Below are positions 26,778-40,185 of a stretch of DNA of 64,000 nucleotides, in pieces. The notes under the pieces are model-generated. The model was given only the letters and a program-made list of their open reading frames with translations. It was not told the DNA's origin and ran no database searches. Location of the stretch: assembly GCA_036877525.1 (NCBI GenBank), contig JAZGTH010000162.1, positions 1-64,000 on the forward strand, in the 5' to 3' direction. Position 1 is the stretch's first letter. The number at the start of each line of letters is the position of its first letter. Origin of the DNA: Chromobotia macracanthus (Eukaryota; Chordata; Actinopteri; Cypriniformes; Botiidae). The position numbers and the translations under genes were made by a program.

Positions 26778-27534
26778 TTGCCAAAGTAAGGCATTCTCGT
26801 TGCCATCACATAGCCATTCTCAACTTCTCAAACAAGAGAATTAAAAAGCACATGAAAAACGAAGATGAAGAGACATGCTGAAGAGCAAAATAATGCCAGA
26901 AAGACAAACACTGTCTAAAAGACACAGAAATACAACTTCATGACAAACAATGGTAGAGTCCAGGGTAAAAAGTAGTCAGGATTCCAATCACATGGCAATC
27001 AATGGTAGAGTCCAAGCTAAAAATGTAGTCAGGATTCCAATTACACAGCAAACTATGGTAGAGACCAGGGCAAAATGACGTCAGGATTCCAATTACATGG
27101 CAAACAAAGAGCAAAATAATGCCAGAAAGACAAACACTGTCTGAAAAGACACAGAAATACAACTTCATGACAAACAATGGTAGAGTCCAGGGTAAAAAAG
27201 AGTCAGGATTCCAATTACATGGCAATCAATGGTACAGTCCAGGCTCATTTCAACCAATGGTAGAGTCCAGGCAAAAAGGGGTCAGGATTCCAATCTCATG
27301 GCAAACAATGGTAGAGTCCAGGCTAAAAAGTCAGGGGTCCAGTCTCGTGGCAAGCAATGGAACAGTCCAGGGAAAGAAGGAGTCAGGATTACAACCATCT
27401 ATATGGAGTACAGCCAAAAGAGAAATACACCTTAAGCTGTCTGTCAAGGAAAACAAACTTCTCAAAAAAATAGGAACTTGATTAACTTCCAGGCATATTC
27501 TGCTGAATCAACAATCATCAAAAAAAATTGTTGT

Positions 27535-27606
27535 TGCCCTAGCTGGGAATCGAACCCTGGTCCTCCTGCATGGTAGGCGAAAGTTCTACCACTGTACCAC
27601 CAATTC
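27535..27606 (-). tRNA. tRNA-Gly-like Pol III element
   Basis: No difference from the type copy was seen. T8 run. Confidence 0.75.
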
Positions 27607-28167
27607 TTGCCAAAGTAAGGCATTCTCGTTGCCATCACCTAGCCATTCTCAACTTCTCAAACAAGAGAATTAAAAAGCACATGAAAAACGAAGATGAAGA
27701 GACATGCTGAAGAGCAAAATAATGCCAGAAAGACAAACACTGTCTAAAAAGACACAGAAATACAACTTCATGACAAACAATGGTAGAGTCCAGGGTAAAA
27801 AGTAGTCAGGATTCCAATCACATGGCAATCAATGGTAGAGTCCAAGCTAAAAATGTAGTCAGGATTCCAATTACACAGCAAACTATGGTAGAGACCAGGG
27901 CAAAATGACGTCAGGATTCCAATTACATGGCAAACAAAGAGCAAAATAATGCCAGAAAGACAAACACTGTCTGAAAAGACACAGAAATACAACTTCATGA
28001 CAAACAATGGTAGAGTCCAGGGTAAAAAAGAGTCAGGATTCCAATTACATGGCAATCAATGGTACAGTCCAGGCTCATTTCAAACAATGGTAGAGTCCAG
28101 GCAAAAAGGGGTCAGGATTCCAATTTCATGGCAAACAATGGTAGAGTCCAGGCTAAAAAGTCAGGGG

Positions 28168-28236
28168 TCTAGCTGGGAATCGAACCCTGGTCCTCCTGCA
28201 GGGTAGGCGAAAGTTCTACCACTGTACCACCAATTC
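28168..28236 (-). tRNA. 3'-truncated tRNA-Gly-like element fused to minisatellite
   Basis: Junction tcaggggtctagctggg, B box intact, no T-run, anticodon loop CTACCCT. Same deletion class as 22622. Confidence 0.68.
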
Positions 28237-29540
28237 TTGCCAACCTAAGGCATTCTCGTTGCCATCACCTAGCCATTCTCATCTTCTCAAACAAGAGAAT
28301 TAAAAAGCACATGAAAAACGAAGATGAAGAGACATGCTGAAGAGCAAAATAATGCCAGAAAGACAAACACTGTCTAAAAAGACACAGAAATACAACTTCA
28401 TGACAAACAATGGTAGAGTCCAGGGTAAAAAGTAGTCAGGATTCCAATCACATGGCAATCAATGGTAGAGTATAAGCTAAAAATGTAGTCAGGATTCCAA
28501 TTACACAGCAAACAATGGTAGAGTCCAGGGCAAAATGACGTCAGGATTCCAATTACATGGCAAACAATGGTACAGTCCAGGCTATAAAGAAGTCAGTATT
28601 CCAGCCTCATTTTAAACAATGGTAGAGTCCAGGCAAAAAGGGGTCAGGAGTCCAGTCTCATGGCAAGCAATGGTACAGTCCAAGGAAAGAAGGAGTCAGG
28701 ATTACAACCATCTATAGGGAGTACAGCCATAAGGGAAATACACCTACAAACAAGAGAATTAAAAAGCACATGACAAACGAAGATGAAGAGACATGCTGAA
28801 GAGCAAAATAATGCCAGAAAGACAAACACTGTCTAAAAAGACACAGAAATACAACTTCATGACAAACAATGGTAGAGTCCAAGGTAAAATTTAGTCAGGA
28901 TTCCAATCACATGGCAATCAATGGTAGAGTCCAAGCTAAAAATGTAGTCAGGATTCCAATTACACAGCAAACAATGGTAGAGTCCAGGGCAAAATGACGT
29001 CAGGATTCCAATTACATGGCAAACAATGGTACAGTCCAGGCTATAAAGAAGTCAGTATTCCAGTCTCATTTTAAACAATGGTAGAGTCCAGGCAAAAAAG
29101 GAACACGGATTCCAATCTCACTTCAAACAATGGTAGAGTCCAGGCAAAAAGGGGTCAGGAGTCCAGTCTCATGGCAAGCAATGGTACAGTCCAAGGAAAG
29201 AAGGAGTCAGGATTACAACCATCTATAGGGAGTACAGTCATAAGAGAAATACACCTACAAACATGAGAATTAAAAAGCACATCACAAACGAAGATGAAGA
29301 GACATGCTGAAGAGCAAAATAATGCCAGAAAGACAAACACTGTCTGAAAAGACACAGAAATACAACTTCATGACAAACAATGGTAGAGTCCAGGGTAAAA
29401 AAGAGTCAGGATTCCAATTACATGGCAATCAATGGTACAGTCCAGGCTCATTTCAAACAATGGTAGAGTCCAGGCAAAAAGGGGTCAGGATTCCAATCTC
29501 ATGGCAAACAATGGTAGAGTCCAGGCTAAAAAGTCAGGGG

Positions 29541-29609
29541 TCTAGCTGGGAATCGAACCCTAGTCCTCCTGCAGGGTAGGCGAAAGTTCTACCACTGTAC
29601 CACCAATTC
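29541..29609 (-). tRNA. 3'-truncated tRNA-Gly-like element fused to minisatellite
   Basis: Same fusion junction as 28168, plus an accctagtcc change in the variable-loop side. Confidence 0.68.
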
Positions 29610-29659
29610 TTGCCAACCTAAGGCATTCTCGTTGCCATCACCTAGCCATTCTCATCTTC

Positions 29660-32365
29660 TCAAACAAGAGAATTAAAAAGCACATGAAAAACGAAGATGA
29701 AGAGACATGCTGAAGAGCAAAATAATGCCAGAAAGACAAACACTGTCTAAAAAGACACAGAAATACAACTTCATGACAAACAATGGTAGAGTCCAGGGTA
29801 AAAAGTAGTCAGGATTCCAATCACATGGCAATCAATGGTAGAGTACAAGCTAAAAATGTAGTCAGGATTCCAATTACACAGCAAACAATGGTAGAGTCCA
29901 GGGCAAAATGACGTCAGGATTCCAATTACATGGCAAACAATGGTACAGTCCAGGCTATAAAGAAGTCAGTATTCCAGCCTCATTTTAAACAATGGTAGAG
30001 TCCAGGCAAAAAGGGGTCAGGAGTCCAGTCTCATGGCAAGCAATGGTACAGTCCAAGGAAAGAAGGAGTCAGGATTACAACCATCTATAGGGAGTACAGC
30101 CATAAGGGAAATACACCTACAAACAAGAGAATTAAAAAGCACATGACAAACGAAGATGAAGAGACATGCTGAAGAGCAAAATAATGCCAGAAAGACAAAC
30201 ACTGTCTAAAAAGACACAGAAATACAACTTCATGACAAAAAATGGTAGAGTCCAGGGAAAAAAGTAGTCAGGATTCCAATCACATGGCAATCAATGGTAG
30301 AGTCCAAGCTAAAAATGTAGTCAGGATTCCAATTACACAGCAAACAATGGTAGAGTCCAGGGCAAAATGACGTCAGGATTCCAATTACATGGCAAACAAT
30401 GGTACAGTCCAGGCTATAAAGAAGTCAGTATTCCAGTCTCATTTTAAACAATGGTAGAGTCCAGGCAAAAAAGGAACACGGATTCCAATCTCATTTCAAA
30501 CAATGGTAGAGTCCAGGCAAAAAGGGGTCAGGAGTCCAATCTCATGGCAAGCAATGGTACAGTCCAAGGATAGAAGGAGTCGGGATTACAACCATCTATA
30601 GGGAGAACAGCCATAAGAGAAATACACCTACAAACAAGAGAATTAAAAAGCACATGACAAACGAAGATGAAGAGACATGCTGAAGAGCAAAATAATGCCA
30701 GAAAGACAAACACTGTCTGAAAAGACACAGAAATACAACTTCATGACAAACAATGGTAGAGTCCAGGGTAAAAAAGAGTCAGGATTCCAATTACATGGCA
30801 ATCAATGGTACAGTCCAGGCTCATTTCAAACAATGGTAGATTCCAGGCAAAAAGGGCTCAGGATTCCAATCTCATGACAAATAATGGTAGAGTCCAGGCT
30901 AAAGAGAAGTCAGGAGTCCAGTCACATGGCAAGCAATGGTACAGTCCAAGGAAAGAAGGAGTCAGGATTACAACCATCTATAGGGAGTACAGTCATAAGA
31001 GAAATACACCTACAAACAAGAGAATTAAAAAGCACATGACAAACGAAGATGAAGAGACATGCTGAAGAGCAAAATAATGCCAGAAAGACAAACACTGTCT
31101 AAAAAGACACAGAAATACAACTTCATGACAAACAATGGTAGAGTCCAGGGTAAAAAGTAGTCAGGATTCCAATCACATGGCAATCAATGGTAGAGTCCAA
31201 GCTAAAAAATGTAGTCAGGATTCCAATTACACAGCAAACAATGGTAGAGTCCAGGGCAAAATGACGTCAGGATTCCAATTACATGGCAAACAATGGTACA
31301 GTCCAGGCTATAAAGAAGTCAGTATTCCAGCCTCATTTTAAACAATGGTAGAGTCCAGGCAAAAAGGGGTCAGGAGTCCAGTCTCATGGCAAGCAATGGT
31401 ACAGTCCAAGGAAAGAAGGAGTCAGGATTACAACCATCTATAGGGAGTACAGCCATAAGGGAAATACACCTACAAACAAGAGAATTAAAAAGCACATGAC
31501 AAACGAAGATGAAGAGACATGCTGAAGAGCAAAATAATGCCAGAAAGACAAACACTGTCTAAAAAGACACAGAAATACAACTTCATGACAAAAAATGGTA
31601 GAGTCCAGGGAAAAAAGTAGTCAGGATTCCAATCACATGGCAATCAATGGTAGAGTCCAAGCTAAAAATGTAGTCAGGATTCCAATTACACAGCAAACAA
31701 TGGTAGAGTCCAGGGCAAAATGACGTCAGGATTCCAATTACATGGCAAACAATGGTACAGTCCAGGCTATAAAGAAGTCAGTATTCCAGTCTCATTTTAA
31801 ACAATGGTAGAGTCCAGGCAAAAAAGGAACACGGATTCCAATCTCATTTCAAACAATGGTAGAGTCCAGGCAAAAAGGGGTCAGGAGTCCAATCTCATGG
31901 CAAGCAATGGTACAGTCCAAGGATAGAAGGAGTCGGGATTACAACCATCTATAGGGAGAACAGCCATAAGAGAAATACACCTACAAACAAGAGAATTAAA
32001 AAGCACATGACAAACGAAGATGAAGAGACATGCTGAAGAGCAAAATAATGCCAGAAAGACAAACACTGTCTGAAAAGACACAGAAATACAACTTCATGAC
32101 AAACAATGGTAGAGTCCAGGGTAAAAAAGAGTCAGGATTCCAATTACATGGCAATCAATGGTACAGTCCAGGCTCATTTCAAACAATGGTAGATTCCAGG
32201 CAAAAAGGGCTCAGGATTCCAATCTCATGACAAATAATGGTAGAGTCCAGGCTAAAAAGAAGTCAGGAGTCCAGTCACATGGCAAGCAATGGTACAGTCC
32301 AAGGAAAGAAGGAGTCAGGATTACAACCATCTATAGGGGAGTACAGTCATAAGAGAAATACACCT
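29660..32365 (-). repeat. Recent 1,353-bp tandem duplication (two adjacent copies)
   Basis: Sequence from about 30017 to 30900 reappears at +1,353 bp with almost no changes. Shared rare variants are gagtcgggattacaac, tagattccaggcaaaaagggctc, catgacaaataatgg and tgacaaaaaatgg. A related copy lies 7,286 bp further on (37303-38190). Confidence 0.75.
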
Positions 32366-32849
32366 ACAAACAAGAGAATTAAAAAGCACATGACAAACGA
32401 AGATGAAGAGACATGCTGAAGAGCAAAATAATGCCAGAAAGACAAACACTGTCTGAAAAGACACAGAAATACAACTTCATGACAAACAATGGTAGAGTCC
32501 AGGGTAAAAAGAGTCAGGATTCCAATTACATGGCAATCAATGGTACAGTCCAGGCTCATTTCAACCAATGGTAGAGTCCAGGCAAAAAGGGGTCAGGATT
32601 CCAATCTCATGGCAAACAATGGTAGAGTCCAGGCTAAAAAGTCAGGGGTCCAGTCTCGTGGCAAGCAATGGAACAGTCCAGGGAAAGAAGGAGTCAGGAT
32701 TACAACCATCTATATGGAGTACAGCCAAAAGAGAAATACACCTTAAGCTGTCTGTCAAGGAAAACAAACTTCTCAAAAAAATAGGAACTTGATTAACTTC
32801 CAGGCATATTCTGCTGAATCAACAATCATCAAAAAAAAGCTGGGATTCC

Positions 32850-32921
32850 CGCCCTAGCTGGGAATCGAACCCTGGTCCTCCTGCATGGTAGGCGAAAGTT
32901 CTACCACTGTACCACCAATTC
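32850..32921 (-). tRNA. tRNA-Gly-like element with decayed palindrome
   Basis: Boxes intact, T8 run. The inserted palindrome seen at 26105 is present but interrupted (gctgggattcccgccc). Confidence 0.72.
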
Positions 32922-33482
32922 TTGCCAAAGTAAGGCATTCTCGTTGCCATCACCTAGCCATTCTCAACTTCTCAAACAAGAGAATTAAAAAGCACATGAA
33001 AAACGAAGATGAAGAGACATGCTGAAGAGCAAAATAATGCCAGAAAGACAAACACTGTCTAAAAAGACACAGAAATACAACTTCATGACAAACAATGGTA
33101 GAGTCCAGGGTAAAAAGTAGTCAGGATTCCAATCACATGGCAATCAATGGTAGAGTCCAAGCTAAAAATGTAGTCAGGATTCCAATTACACAGCAAACTA
33201 TGGTAGAGACCAGGGCAAAATGACGTCAGGATTCCAATTACATGGCAAACAAAGAGCAAAATAATGCCAGAAAGACAAACACTGTCTGAAAAGACACAGA
33301 AATACAACTTCATGACAAACAATGGTAGAGTCCAGGGTAAAAAAGAGTCAGGATTCCAATTACATGGCAATCAATGGTACAGTCCAGGCTCATTTCAACC
33401 AATGGTAGAGTCCAGGCAAAAAGGGGTCAGGATTCCAATCTCATGGCAAACAATGGTAGAGTCCAGGCTAAAAAGTCAGGGG

Positions 33483-33551
33483 TCTAGCTGGGAATCGAAC
33501 CCTGGTCCTCCTGCAGGGTAGGCGAAAGTTCTACCACTGTACCACCAATTC
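33483..33551 (-). tRNA. 3'-truncated tRNA-Gly-like element fused to minisatellite
   Basis: Fusion class. Anticodon loop CTACCCT, B box intact, no T-run. Lies 10,861 bp from its counterpart at 22622. Confidence 0.68.
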
Positions 33552-35047
33552 TTGCCAACCTAAGGCATTCTCGTTGCCATCACCTAGCCATTCTCATCTT
33601 CTCAAACAAGAGAATTAAAAAGCACATGAAAAACGAAGATGAAGAGACATGCTGAAGAGCAAAATAATGCCAGAAAGACAAACACTGTCTAAAAAGACAC
33701 AGAAATACAACTTCATGACAAACAATGGTAGAGTCCAGGGTAAAAAGTAGTCAGGATTCCAATCACATGGCAATCAATGGTAGAGTACAAGCTAAAAATG
33801 TAGTCAGGATTCCAATTACACAGCAAACAATGGTAGAGTCCAGGGCAAAATGACGTCAGGATTCCAATTACATGGCAAACAATGGTACAGTCCAGGCTAT
33901 AAAGAAGTCAGTATTCCAGCCTCATTTTAAACAATGGTAGAGTCCAGGCAAAAGGGGTCAGGAGTCCAGTCTCATGGCAAGCAATGGTACAGTCCAAGGA
34001 AAGAAGGAGTCAGGATTACAACCATCTATAGGGAGTACAGCCATAAGGGAAATACACCTACAAACAAGAGAATTAAAAAGCACATGACAAACGAAGATGA
34101 AGAGACATGCTGAAGAGCAAAATAATGCCAGAAAGACAAACACTGTCTAAAAAGACACAGAAATACAACTTCATGACAAACAATGGTAGAGTCCAAGGTA
34201 AAATTTAGTCAGGATTCCAATCACATGGCAATCAATGGTAGAGTCCAAGCTAAAAATGTAGTCAGGATTCCAATTACACAGCAAACAATGGTAGAGTCCA
34301 GGGCAAAATGACGTCAGGATTCCAATTACATGGCAAACAATGGTACAGTCCAGGCTATAAAGAAGTCAGTATTCCAGTCTCATTTTAAACAATGGTAGAG
34401 TCCAGGCAAAAAAGGAACACGGATTCCAATCTCATTTCAAACAATGGTAGAGTCCAGGCAAAAGGGGTCAGGAGTCCAGTCTCATGGCAAGCAATGGTAC
34501 AGTCCAAGGAAAGAAGGAGTCAGGATTACAACCATCTATAGGGAGTACAGCCATAAGAGAAATACACCTACAATCAAGAGAATTAAAAAGCACATGACAA
34601 AAACGAAGATGAAGAGACATGCTGAAGAGCAAAATAATGCCAGAAAGACAAACACTGTCTGAAAAGACACAGAAATACAACTTCATGACAAACAATGGTA
34701 GAGTCCAGGGTAAAAAACTGTACTGTACCATTGGCAATCAATGGTACAGTCCAGGCTCATTTCAACCAATGGTACAGTCCAGGCAAAAAGGGGTCAGGAT
34801 TGCAATCTCATGGCAAACTATGGTAGAGTCCAGGCTAAAAAGTCAGGGGTCCAGTCTCGTGGCAAGCAATGGAACAGTCCAGGGAAAGAAGGAGTCAGGA
34901 TTACAACCATCTATAGGGAGTACAGCCAAAAGAGAAATACACCTTAAGCTGTCTGTCAAGGAAAACAAACTTCTCAAAAAAATAGGAACTTGATTAACTT
35001 CCAGGCATATTCTGCTGAATCAACAATCATCAAAAAAAAATTGTTGT

Positions 35048-35119
35048 TGCCCCAGCTGGAAATCGAACCCTGGTCCTCCTGCATGGTAGGCGAAAGTTCT
35101 ACCACTGTACCACCAATTC
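35048..35119 (-). tRNA. tRNA-Gly-like element, B box GGTTCGATTTC
   Basis: T9 run. Plus strand gccccagctggaaatcg, the same form as 24185, which lies 10,863 bp to the left. Confidence 0.72.
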
Positions 35120-36165
35120 TTGCCAACCTGAGGCATTCTCGTTGCCATCACCTAGCCATTCTCATCTTCTCAAACAAGAGAATTAAAAAGCACATGAAAA
35201 ACGAAGATGAAGAGACATGCTGAAGAGCAAAATAATGCCAGAAAGACAAACACTGTCTAAACAGACACAGAAATACAACTTCATGACAAACAATGGTAGA
35301 GTCCAGGGAAAAAAGTAGTCAGGATTCCAATCACATGGCAATCAATGGTAGAGTCCAAGCTAAAAATGTAGTCAGGATTCCAATTACACAGCAAACAATG
35401 GTAGAGTCCAGGGCAAAATGACGTCAGGATTCCAATTACATGGCAAACAATGGTACAGTCCAGGCTATAAAGAAGTCAGTATTCCAGCCTCATTTTAAAC
35501 AATGGTAGAGTCAGGGCAAAAAGGGGTCAGGAGTCCAGTCTCATGGCAAGCAATGGTACAGTCCAAGGAAAGAAGGAGTCAGGATTACAACCATCTATAG
35601 GGAGTACAGCCATAAGGGAAATACACCTACAAACAAGAGAATTAAAAAGCACATGACAAACGAAGATGAAGAGAGATGCTGAAGAGCAAAATAATGCCAG
35701 AAAGACAAACACTGTCTGAAAAGACACAGAAAAACAACTTCATGACACACAATGGTAGAGTCCAGGGTAAAAAAGAGTCAGGATTCCAATTACATGGCAA
35801 TCAATAGTACAGTCCAGGCTCATTTCAAACAATGGTAGAGACCAGGGCAAAATGACGTCAGGATTCCAATTACATGGCAAACAATGGTAGAGTCCAGGCA
35901 AAAAAGGAACACGGATTCCAATCTCATGGCAAATAATGGTAGAGTCCAGGCTAAAAAGAAGTCAGGAGTCCAGTCTCGTGGCAAGCAATGGAACAGTCCA
36001 GGGAAAGAAGGAGTCAGGATTACAACCATCTATATGGAGTACAGCCAAAAGAGAAATACACCTTAAGCTGTCTGTCAAGGAAAACAAACTTCTCAAAAAA
36101 ATAGGAACTTGATTAACTTCCAGGCATATTCTGCTGAATCAACAATAATCAAAAAAATTTGTTGA

Positions 36166-36237
36166 TGCCCTAGCTGGGAATCGAACCCTGGTCCTTCTGC
36201 ATGGTAGGCGAAAGTTCTACCACTGTACCACCAATTC
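36166..36237 (-). tRNA. tRNA-Gly-like Pol III element
   Basis: Boxes intact, T7 run, with the ttgatgccc and gtccttctgc changes shared with 25247. Confidence 0.74.
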
Positions 36238-36825
36238 TTACCAAAGTAAGGCATTCTCGTTGCCATCACCTAGCCATTCTCAACTTCTCAAACAAGAGAA
36301 TTAAAAAGCACATGACAAACGAAGATGAAGAGACATGCTGAAGAGCAAAATAATGCCAGAAAGACAAACACTGTCTGAAAAGACACAGAAAAACAACTTC
36401 ATGACAAACAATGGTAGAGTCCAGGCTAAAAAGAAGTCAGGAGTCCAGTCACATGGCAAGCAATGGTACAGTCCAAGGAAAGAAGGAGTCAGGATTACAA
36501 CCATCTATAGGGAGTACAGTCATAAGAGAAATACACCTACAAACAAGAGAATTAAAAAAGCACATCACAAACGAAGATGAAGAGACATGCTGAAGAGCAA
36601 AATAATGCCAGAAAGACAAACACTGTCTGAAAAGACACAGAAATACAACTTCATGACAAACAATGGTAGAGTCCAGGGTAAAAAAGAGTCAGGATTCCAA
36701 TTACATGGCAATCAATGGTACAGTCCAGGCTCATTTCAAACAATGGTAGAGTCCAGGCAAAAAAGGGGTCAGGATTCCAATCTCATGGCAAACAATGGTA
36801 GAGTCCAGGCTAAAAAGTCAGGGGG

Positions 36826-36895
36826 TCTAGCTGGGGAATCGAACCGTAGTCCTCCTGCAGGGTAGGCGAAAGTTCTACCACTGTACCACCAATTC
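36826..36895 (-). tRNA. 3'-truncated tRNA-Gly-like element fused to minisatellite
   Basis: Fusion class with further decay: an extra G (ctggggaatcg) and gaaccgtag in place of gaaccctgg, which weakens the T stem. Confidence 0.65.
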
Positions 36896-38199
36896 TTGCC
36901 AACCTAAGGCATTCTCGTTGCCATCACCTAGCCATTCTCATCTTCTCAAACAAGAGAATTAAAAAGCACATGAAAAACGAAGATGAAGAGACATGCTGAA
37001 GAGCAAAATAATGCCAGAAAGACAAACACTGTCTAAAAAGACACAGAAATACAACTTCATGACAAACAATGGTAGAGTCCAGGGTAAAAAGTAGTCAGGA
37101 TTCCAATCACATGGCAATCAATGGTAGAGTACAAGCTAAAAATGTAGTCAGGATTCCAATTACACAGCAAACAATGGTAGAGTCCAGGGCAAAATGACGT
37201 CAGGATTCCAATTACATGGCAAACAATGGTACAGTCCAGGCTATAAAGAAGTCAGTATTCCAGCCTCATTTTAAACAATGGTAGAGTCCAGGCAAAAAGG
37301 GGTCAGGAGTCCAGTCTCATGGCAAGCAATGGTACAGTCCAAGGAAAGAAGGAGTCAGGATTACAACCATCTATAGGGAGTACAGCCATAAGGGAAATAC
37401 ACCTACAAACAAGAGAATTAAAAAGCACATGACAAACGAAGATGAAGAGACATGCTGAAGAGCAAAATAATGCCAGAAAGACAAACACTGTCTAAAAAGA
37501 CACAGAAATACAACTTCATGACAAAAAATGGTAGAGTCCAGGGAAAAAAGTAGTCAGGATTCCAATCACATGGCAATCAATGGTAGAGTCCAAGCTAAAA
37601 ATGTAGTCAGGATTCCAATTACACAGCAAACAATGGTAGAGTCCAGGGCAAAATGACGTCAGGATTCCAATTACATGGCAAACAATGGTACAGTCCAGGC
37701 TATAAAGAAGTCAGTATTCCAGCCTCATTTTAAACAATGGTAGAGTCCAGGCAAAAAAGGAACACGGATTCCAATCTCATTTCAAACAATGGTAGAGTCC
37801 AGGCAAAAAGGGGTCAGGAGTCCAATCTCATGGCAAGCAATGGTACAGTCCAAGGATAGAAGGAGTCGGGATTACAACCATCTATAGGGAGAACAGCCAT
37901 AAGAGAAATACACCTACAAACAAGAGAATTAAAAAGCACATGACAAACGAAGATGAAGAGACATGCTGAAGAGCAAAATAATGCCAGAAAGACAAACACT
38001 GTCTGAAAAGACACAGAAATACAACTTCATGACAAACAATGGTAGAGTCCAGGGTAAAAAAGAGTCAGGATTCCAATTACATGGCAATCAATGGTACAGT
38101 CCAGGCTCATTTCAAACAATGGTAGATTCCAGGCAAAAAGGGCTCAGGATTCCAATCTCATGACAAATAATGGTAGAGTCCAGGCTAAAAAGTCAGGGG

Positions 38200-38268
38200 T
38201 CTAGCTGGGAATCGAACCCTGGTCCTCCTGCATGGTAGGCGAAAGTTCTACCACTGTACCACCAATTC
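38200..38268 (-). tRNA. 3'-truncated tRNA-Gly-like element fused to minisatellite
   Basis: Fusion class without T-run, but with the normal gcatggtagg anticodon side rather than gcagggtagg. Confidence 0.68.
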
Positions 38269-39258
38269 TTGCCAAACTAAGGCATTCTCGTTGCCATCAC
38301 CTAGCCATTCTCATCTTCTCAAACAAGAGAATTAAAAAGCACATGAAAAACGAAGATGAAGAGACATGCTGAAGAGCAAAATAATGCCAGAAAGACAAAC
38401 ACTGTCTAAACAGACACAGAAATACAACTTCATGACAAACAATGGTAGAGTCCAGGGAAAAAAGTAGTCAGGATTCCAATCACATGGCAATCAATGGTAG
38501 AGTCCAAGCTAAAAATGTAGTCAGGATTCCAATTACACAGCAAACAATGGTAGAGTCCAGGGCAAAATGACGTCAGGATTCCAATTACATGGCAAACAAT
38601 GGTACAGTCCAGGCTATAAAGAAGTCAGTATTCCAGCCTCATTTTAAACAATGGTAGAGTCAGGGCAAAAAGGGGTCAGGAGTCCAGTCTCATGGCAAGC
38701 AATGGTACAGTCCAAGGAAAGAAGGAGTCAGGATTACAACCATCTATAGGGAGTACAGCCATAAGGGAAATACACCTACAAACAAGAGAATTAAAAAGCA
38801 CATGACAAACGAAGATGAAGAGACATGCTGAAGAGCAAAATAATGCCAGAAAGACAAACACTGTCTGAAAAGACACAGAAAAACAACTTCATGACAAACA
38901 ATGGTAGAGTCCAGGGTAAAAAAGAGTCAGGATTCCAATTACATGGCAATCAATGGTACAGTCCAGGCTCATTTCAAACAATGGTAGAGTCCAGGCAAAA
39001 AGGGCTCAGGATTCCAATCTCATGGCAAACAATGGTAGAGTCCAGACTAAAAAGTCAGGGGTCCAGTCTCGTGGCAAGCAATGGAACAGTCCAGGGAAAG
39101 AAGGAGTCAGGATTACAACCATCTATATGGAGTACAGCCAAAAGAGAAATACACCTTAAGCTGTCTGTCAAGGAAAACAAACTTCTCAAAAAAATAGGAA
39201 CTTGATTAACTTCCAGGCATATTCTGCTGAATCAACAATAATCAAAAAAAAATGTTGT

Positions 39259-39330
39259 TGCCCTAGCTGGGAATCAAACCCTGATCCTCCTGCATGGTAG
39301 GCGAAAGTTCTACCACTGTACCACCAATTC
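39259..39330 (-). tRNA. tRNA-Gly-like element, B box mutated
   Basis: B box GGTTTGATTCC, cctgatcc change, T9 run. Unlike most B-box-mutated copies, it is followed by the aaaaagcacatg form of block A. Confidence 0.7.
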
Positions 39331-40113
39331 TTGCCAAAGTAAGGCATTCTCGTTGCCATCACCTAGCCATTCTCAACTTCTCAAACAAGAGAATTAAAAA
39401 GCACATGAAAAACGAAGATGAAGAGACATGCTGAAGAGCAAAATAATGCCAGAAAGACAAACACTGTCTGAAAAGTCACAGAAAAACAACTTCATGACAA
39501 ACAATGGTAGAGTCCAGGCTAAAAAGAAGTCAGGAGTCCAGTCACATGGCAAGCAATGGTACAGTCCAAGGAAAGAAGGAGTCAGGATTACAACCATCTA
39601 TAGGGAGAACAGCCATAAGAGAAATACACCTACAAACAAGAGAATTAAAAAGCACATGACAAACGAAGATGAAGAGACATGCTGAAGAGCAAAATAATGC
39701 CAGAAAGACAAACTTTGTCTGAAAAGACACAGAAATACAACTTCATGACAAACAATTGTAGAGTCCAGGGTAAAAAAGAGTCAGGATTCCAATTACATGG
39801 CAATCAATGGTACAGTCCAGGCTCATTTCAAACAATGGTAGAGTCCAGGCAAAAAGGGGTCAGGATTCCAATCTCATGGCAAACTATGGTAGAGTCCAGG
39901 CTAAAAAGTCAGGGGTCCAGTCTCGTGGCAAGCAATGGAACAGTCAAGGGAAAGAAGGAGTCAGGATTACAACCATCTATAGGGAGTACAGCCAAAAGAG
40001 AAATACACCTTAAGCTGTCTGTCAAGGAAAACAAACTTCTCAAAAAAATAGGAACTTGATTAACTTCCAGGCATATTCTACTGAATCAACAATCATCAAA
40101 AAAAAATTGTTGT

Positions 40114-40185
40114 TGCCCTAGCTGGGAATCGAACCCTGGTCCTCCTGCATGGTAGGCGAAAGTTCTACCACTGTACCACCAATTC
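40114..40185 (-). tRNA. tRNA-Gly-like Pol III element
   Basis: Boxes intact, T9 run. First of four elements at nearly regular 1.09-1.12 kb spacing. Confidence 0.75.

Larger units (their letters stand above)
33483..36237 (-). repeat. Segment duplicated at a 10.86-kb offset, copy 2
   Basis: Same marker order as 22622-25318, with offsets of 10,858-10,863 bp until near 35.8 kb. There the contents differ and the last offset becomes 10,919. A less complete third version, with the same actgtactgtacc tract near 12425, covers 11182-12825. Confidence 0.75.
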
